Part shown: piece after piece, positions 8,803 through 10,147 of the stretch | Layout: each line of letters starts with the position of its first letter | How positions within the stretch are numbered: position 1 is the stretch's first letter | NCBI GenBank assembly: GCA_001970855.1 | Contig: LSSN01004323.1 | Location: 1-10,147 of the forward strand | Direction of reading: 5' to 3' | DNA from: Smittium culicis | Lineage: Eukaryota > Kickxellomycota > Harpellomycetes > Harpellales > Legeriomycetaceae | DNA length: 10,147 bases | Position numbers and translations under genes: made by a program | The notes under the pieces: model-generated | Database searches by the model: none | What the model saw: the letters and a program-made list of their open reading frames with translations, nothing else | What the model was told of the DNA's origin: nothing

Positions 8803-8837
8803 GCTATTTTAATTCCAATTTTTTAGGCTTTAAAATA
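8803..8837. repeat. Short inverted repeat, 130 bases past the RING stop
   Basis: GCTATTTTAA and TTAAAATAGC form perfect 10-base arms around a loop of about 15 bases. Flanking GCC and GGC triplets allow an alternative pairing. It lies in the likely 3' UTR or just beyond. The role is unknown. Confidence 0.5.
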
Positions 8838-9634
8838 GCCACTATAAAAGAAACCAGATTTATTTTAGCAATAATTAAAGGTATATTTCTGTTGAATTAC
8901 ATATGCCTAGTGATCTAATGCTCTTATGATCTATATCCTGAGTTTAAACTTTCATAATATCCTCTAAATAAAATATAAAGTACTATCTAGTTTGAATTTA
9001 TCGGATTTAAACCGCTATTGAACTGGGATGAATCATTTCTTTTACTAAATATAATATTCATAAATAGAATGTATAGATCATATTTTAGAAAGCCTAATAT
9101 GAACTAGAGAGCTCATACATCAAAGTTACATTTTCTCGTTATAGAGTACCACAATAAATGCATAATTAGCTTTTTTTTATAATTGAATAACTAAATTATC
9201 ATTGCCTTTTTAGTTTACCACAAACAGCTTGAAAAATCAAATCAGTTATTTTCTGCTGTTAGCCATGATTTTTTTCTGCTTAGGTCCATTGAAATTACAA
9301 ATCGATAATTTAAATAGTCTCACGGTATTATCTTTTTGTTCTATTTACTAGTTCGATTAGTTAAAGCTCTAATATTTATAAAATTAATAGACTTTTAATG
9401 GCAAATAAATTTGCTTTAAAATAATTATATTATAAAAAATATTTATGAGCATTTAATTTGTATAAAGGCACTGCATATTTCACTATTTTTTATATATACT
9501 GACCAGAATGAATCTAGTATTTACTGACTAAGCTGAAAAAAGTAAGATCTACCCCCTATTATAACAATATTTGCTTCGACTTTAACAAGTCTTTTGCCGG
9601 GAAACAAATTTAAAGAGTTTGTGCTTTTCATTTT

Positions 9635-9772
9635 GAAAAAGAACGAAATTAATTTAAATCTTTTTGTTTAATCCTCCAAGACCTGGAGTACATTAAATAT
9701 GCATTTTAATATTGAAAAATCCAGGACTTGAAGGGTTAAAAAAGATTTTTAAAAGCGAAATTTCGTTTTTTC
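9635..9772. repeat. Long imperfect inverted repeat (foldback or MITE-like)
   Basis: The left arm (about 9635-9687) and right arm (about 9720-9772) are imperfect reverse complements. The inner part is strongest: CCTCCAAGACCTGGA (9673-9687) against TCCAGGACTTGAAGG (9720-9734), 13 of 15 pairs. Outward, pairing continues with small gaps to GAACGAAATT on the left and GAAATTTCGTT on the right. The spacer of about 32 bases is itself nearly palindromic around ATATGCAT. The whole could fold as a single hairpin of about 140 bases. It has no coding capacity. A foldback element or a structured transcript are both possible. Confidence 0.6.
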
Positions 9773-10147
9773 AATAATTGATTTTGAATTTACACATCTC
9801 GCAAACGTTTTTTGTAATGGGCTTCTATCTATATTAATATTGGTTTAAAGAACCATATAAGCATGCGTAATTGATACTAAATTTCATCAATTTCATAAAA
9901 AATAAATAGGAAACAGATTTACCTTTATATGGACGACATTTTACCTTTAATGAACCAAAGTTAGTAACTGAACTTATTTATAAATAATTCATTTCATAGA
10001 ACCGTTAAAATATTGACTCTGATATATTTAATTGTAGTAATAATTTTTCTTTTAAACTATTTTTTTTCATTTTTGCTGTTTATGAAGCGGTTTGCATTAT
10101 TCAAGTAGTGTTTCCGCATAGTCTGATGTTTTTATTTTTAGTATATA

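Larger units (their letters stand above)
8672..10147. other. Gene-poor AT-rich 3' region
   Basis: I find no open frame or RNA gene that I can support here. The listed structures are a short inverted repeat at 8803-8837 and the long foldback at about 9635-9772. The remainder is AT-rich sequence with homopolymer runs. Confidence 0.5.

Noticed and set aside
1..10147. Prokaryotic or phage origin with operons, Shine-Dalgarno sites or CRISPR
   Set aside because: The genes contain spliceosomal introns with consistent phases, spacing is wide, and no regularly spaced repeats were seen.

Overview
The window looks like AT-rich nuclear DNA from a fungus, by eye roughly a quarter to 30% G+C. The evidence is two multi-exon genes with short spliceosomal introns (59-163 bp) and large gene-poor spaces. 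It also holds a glycerophosphodiesterase with the fungal GDE1 architecture (C2-like region joined to a GDPD domain) and a membrane protein of the fungus-restricted DUF7719 type. The base composition, divergence and intron content would suit an early-diverging lineage such as an insect-gut fungus of the Zoopagomycota. That placement is inference only.

Layout. (1) 1-398: no gene seen. (2) 399-1145, minus: single-exon DUF7719-like membrane protein. (3) 1146-1780: spacer with a plus-strand 126-codon open frame, possibly a piggyBac-transposase fragment, and two inverted repeats. (4) 1781-5220, minus: ten-exon GDE1-like gene, 860 residues when joined. All nine introns keep frame and the GDPD catalytic residues are intact. 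(5) 5221-7986: 2.8 kb without a recognisable gene, holding a diverged direct repeat and a G+C-richer patch (about 6331-6720) that looks like a decayed insertion. (6) 7987-8671, plus: two-exon RING-H2 protein of 173 residues. (7) 8672-10147: no gene, but a long imperfect inverted repeat (about 9635-9772) resembling a foldback or MITE-like element.

The three genes are not obviously functionally linked. GDE1 breaks down glycerophosphodiesters such as glycerophosphocholine, the RING protein is probably a ubiquitin E3 ligase, and the DUF7719 protein is of unknown function. The observations most worth checking are two apparent GC-AG introns among ten, one of them in a stretch with no GT on the coding strand, the apparent loss of the SPX domain and most ankyrin repeats from the GDE1 homologue, and the foldback element. 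I found no convincing undescribed system.
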